From assembly GCA_030604975.1 (NCBI GenBank), contig JAUVUV010000150.1:1-5920 (forward strand): 5,920 nucleotides of DNA, in the 5' to 3' direction. The first letter of the stretch is position 1. Every line of letters starts with the position of its first letter. Below the pieces are notes generated by a model. That model made no database searches. It was not told the DNA's origin and worked only from the letters and a program-made list of their open reading frames with translations. A program made the position numbers and the translations under genes. This document shows, piece by piece, positions 4,715-5,920 of this stretch. Origin of the DNA: Candidatus Glassiibacteriota bacterium. GTDB lineage: Bacteria; Gemmatimonadota; Glassbacteria; GWA2-58-10.

Positions 4715-5920
4715 CTATTTTAGCAAAACCATTTTCCGGGTCTGCATGAAAGAGCCGGCTTTCAACCTGTAAAGGTAAATCCCGCTCGATACGCTACGAC
4801 CGAAACTGTCCGTGCCATCCCAGATCACACTGTATGTGCCTGCTTCCCGCATCCCATTCACCAGCGTGCGAACCACGCGGCCGCTTAAATCGTAGATTTT
4901 CAGACTCACCAGGGGGGCTTCCGCTTCCGGAACGCTGTAGCTGATTGTTGTGGAAGGGTTAAACGGGTTGGGAAAATTCCGGGACAGGGAGAAACCTCTG
5001 GGCAACGTGGCAGATTCAGCATCTTTTCCGCTATCGAGAAACGAGGCGGCCATGCCCCCTGTTGCAGCTATTTCTTCCACAGATGAGATAGTCGGCTCAA
5101 ATTCCAGAGAGGAACCGTCAGGGAAGGTGATTCTCCACAGCTCTCCGAAAGAGAATTTCATGTCCTTGTAGGTTCCATAGGTAACGACCCCTGATGACGC
5201 CAAAGAGGTTTGCTGGGGGGCGCTAAGCAATTTCAGCAGAGCAAGCAGGTCGAAAATATCCGTCTTGCCGTCTCTGTTTACATCAGCGAAGGGGGACTCT
5301 GACTTACCGCTTAGAACTTTCAGCAGTTGGAGCAGATCGAAAATATCGACCTTATCATTCCCATCGACATCCCCTTCCACAGCAGGCTCCGGCTGGATAA
5401 CTTCCTGAACGCTGCCGGTATTGCGCAGGTCGCGGCGGAATTTAGGCCATGGACTGTCAGCCAGCCCTGCGCCTGTTCCGGAATCGATTGCATAAAGGTA
5501 GCCGTCGTTCGAACCCACGTAAATTATGCCATCGTCAGTGATTGTGGGCGAACTGGCCACTTCAGCATCGGTCTGGAAGCTCCATTTCAACGTTCCATCC
5601 GGGTTGATTGCATATAAATAGTTGTCCCACGAGCCAACATAGATCGTACTATCGCTGCCGACCGCTGGGGTACTTGAAATGATACCTCCAGTGGGGAATT
5701 CCCACTCCTGCACGCCCTGGGGATTTATTGCATACAGGTTGTTATCAGAGGAGCCTACGTAAATCGTGCCGTCAGGGGCCAGCGCAGGGGAACCGAGGAT
5801 TGGGCCGTCAGTGACGAAAGTCCACTTGAGCACTGCCGGGGGGAGGAAAGCGAATAGTTTTCCGCTCCAGGAGCCAACGGAAATCGTGCTGTCAGCGGCA
5901 ATCGCCGCCGAGCCGGAAAC
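4715..5920 (-). CDS. C-terminal part of a secreted PQQ-like propeller protein with dockerin pair and sorting domain
   Basis: The frame is open from the right window edge to TAG at 4717-4715, giving 401 codons without the start. A GTG at 5833 is internal: in-frame codons upstream still encode a repeat (AADSTISVGSWSGKLFAF). Domains in order: at least four PQQ-like propeller repeats (5920-5480) with the core DGTIYVGSxDxxLYAIN; a closing WPKFRRDLRNTG; two dockerin calcium loops (5374-5219), DVDGNDKVDIFD and DVNRDGKTDIFD, with Asp/Asn at positions 1, 3, 5, 9 and 12; a linker of about 80 residues; and a FlgD-Ig/Por-type sorting domain (4978-4718) with NFPNPFNPSTTISYSV, YDLSGRVVRTL, GIYLYRL and final KMVLLK. 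Such tails direct FCB-group proteins through type IX-like secretion to the surface. The propeller probably binds ligands or proteins; enzyme activity is not shown. It is the last gene of its unit as far as visible. Confidence 0.93.
   Translation of the reverse strand, partial: VSGSAAIAADSTISVGSWSGKLFAFLPPAVLKWTFVTDGPILGSPALAPDGTIYVGSSDNNLYAINPQGVQEWEFPTGGIISSTPAVGSDSTIYVGSWDNYLYAINPDGTLKWSFQTDAEVASSPTITDDGIIYVGSNDGYLYAIDSGTGAGLADSPWPKFRRDLRNTGSVQEVIQPEPAVEGDVDGNDKVDIFDLLQLLKVLSGKSESPFADVNRDGKTDIFDLLALLKLLSAPQQTSLASSGVVTYGTYKDMKFSFGELWRITFPDGSSLEFEPTISSVEEIAATGGMAASFLDSGKDAESATLPRGFSLSRNFPNPFNPSTTISYSVPEAEAPLVSLKIYDLSGRVVRTLVNGMREAGTYSVIWDGTDSFGRSVSSGIYLYRLKAGSFMQTRKMVLLK
5480..5920 (-). repeat. 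Tandem PQQ-like propeller repeats, period 120 bases
   Basis: Units lie at 5920-5804 (39 residues visible), 5803-5684 and 5683-5564 (40 residues each) and 5563 to about 5480. Each follows the plan xSSPxxxxDGTIYVGSxDNxLYAINPxGxxxWxF. The bases have diverged more than the residues, so this is an old repeat kept by selection on the fold rather than a recent expansion. A complete propeller usually has seven or eight blades, so more repeats are expected beyond the edge. Confidence 0.85.

Noticed and set aside
4561..4749. A 62-codon plus-strand frame starting at GTG in the gene-free gap
   Set aside because: It has no ribosome binding site, an Arg-rich composition with no pattern, and overlaps the end of the propeller gene on the other strand.
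4715..5920. Propeller gene as a PQQ-dependent dehydrogenase
   Set aside because: The repeats are the general PQQ-like blade type; no quinoprotein active-site residues or cofactor-binding Trp-docking pattern are seen, and the dockerin and sorting tail indicate a surface protein.
1..5920. CRISPR array, tRNA, rRNA, insertion sequence or integrase
   Set aside because: Reading by eye I found no regularly spaced short repeats, no cloverleaf, no rRNA-like stretch, no transposase or integrase motif, and no terminal inverted repeats with target duplication.

Overview
The window most likely comes from the chromosome of an uncultured or little-studied bacterium of the wider FCB assemblage (Bacteroidetes/Chlorobi/Fibrobacteres and related candidate phyla). 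Three things point there: a large secreted protein ending in a FlgD-Ig/Por-type C-terminal sorting domain (NFPNPFNPSTTISYSV motif, final KMVLLK), a paired dockerin module inside the same protein, and a lipoprotein with Asp-Ser-Ile repeats and a long hydrophilic tail. This is inference from protein style; no rRNA or marker gene is present.

Layout, left to right. (1) Positions 1-1662 hold a minus-strand operon, read right to left: a membrane-anchored tetraheme c-type cytochrome with a coiled coil and a C-terminal zinc-ribbon-like tail; an HNH-type zinc protein whose start overlaps the cytochrome stop (ATGA); then, 15 bases on, the first 31 codons of a third gene with a good ribosome binding site, cut by the window edge. 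(2) Positions 1663-1856 are a divergent, AT-rich control region. (3) Positions 1857-2538 are a plus-strand pair: an exported TPR protein starting at TTG, and a 50-residue membrane protein that also starts at TTG, one base after the TPR stop codon. (4) Positions 2584-4433 are a minus-strand pair convergent with it: a 496-residue lipoprotein with a possible SH3-like segment and a repetitive tail, followed by a single-span membrane protein. (5) Positions 4434-4714 are a gene-free gap with a candidate promoter, a 15-bp palindrome near the predicted transcription start, and two small hairpins. (6) Positions 4715-5920 hold the 3' part of a large minus-strand gene for a secreted protein: PQQ-like beta-propeller repeats, dockerin pair, sorting domain. 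It runs off the right edge.

Nearly every gene product here is predicted to act in the envelope or outside the cell (exported cytochrome, exported TPR protein, two small membrane proteins, lipoprotein, surface propeller). The exception is the HNH protein, which has no export signal yet is translationally coupled to the cytochrome. Its usual catalytic-base position is Phe rather than His, so it may not cut DNA. This cytochrome-HNH pairing is the most unusual feature of the window. No tRNA, rRNA, CRISPR array, transposase or integrase was seen.
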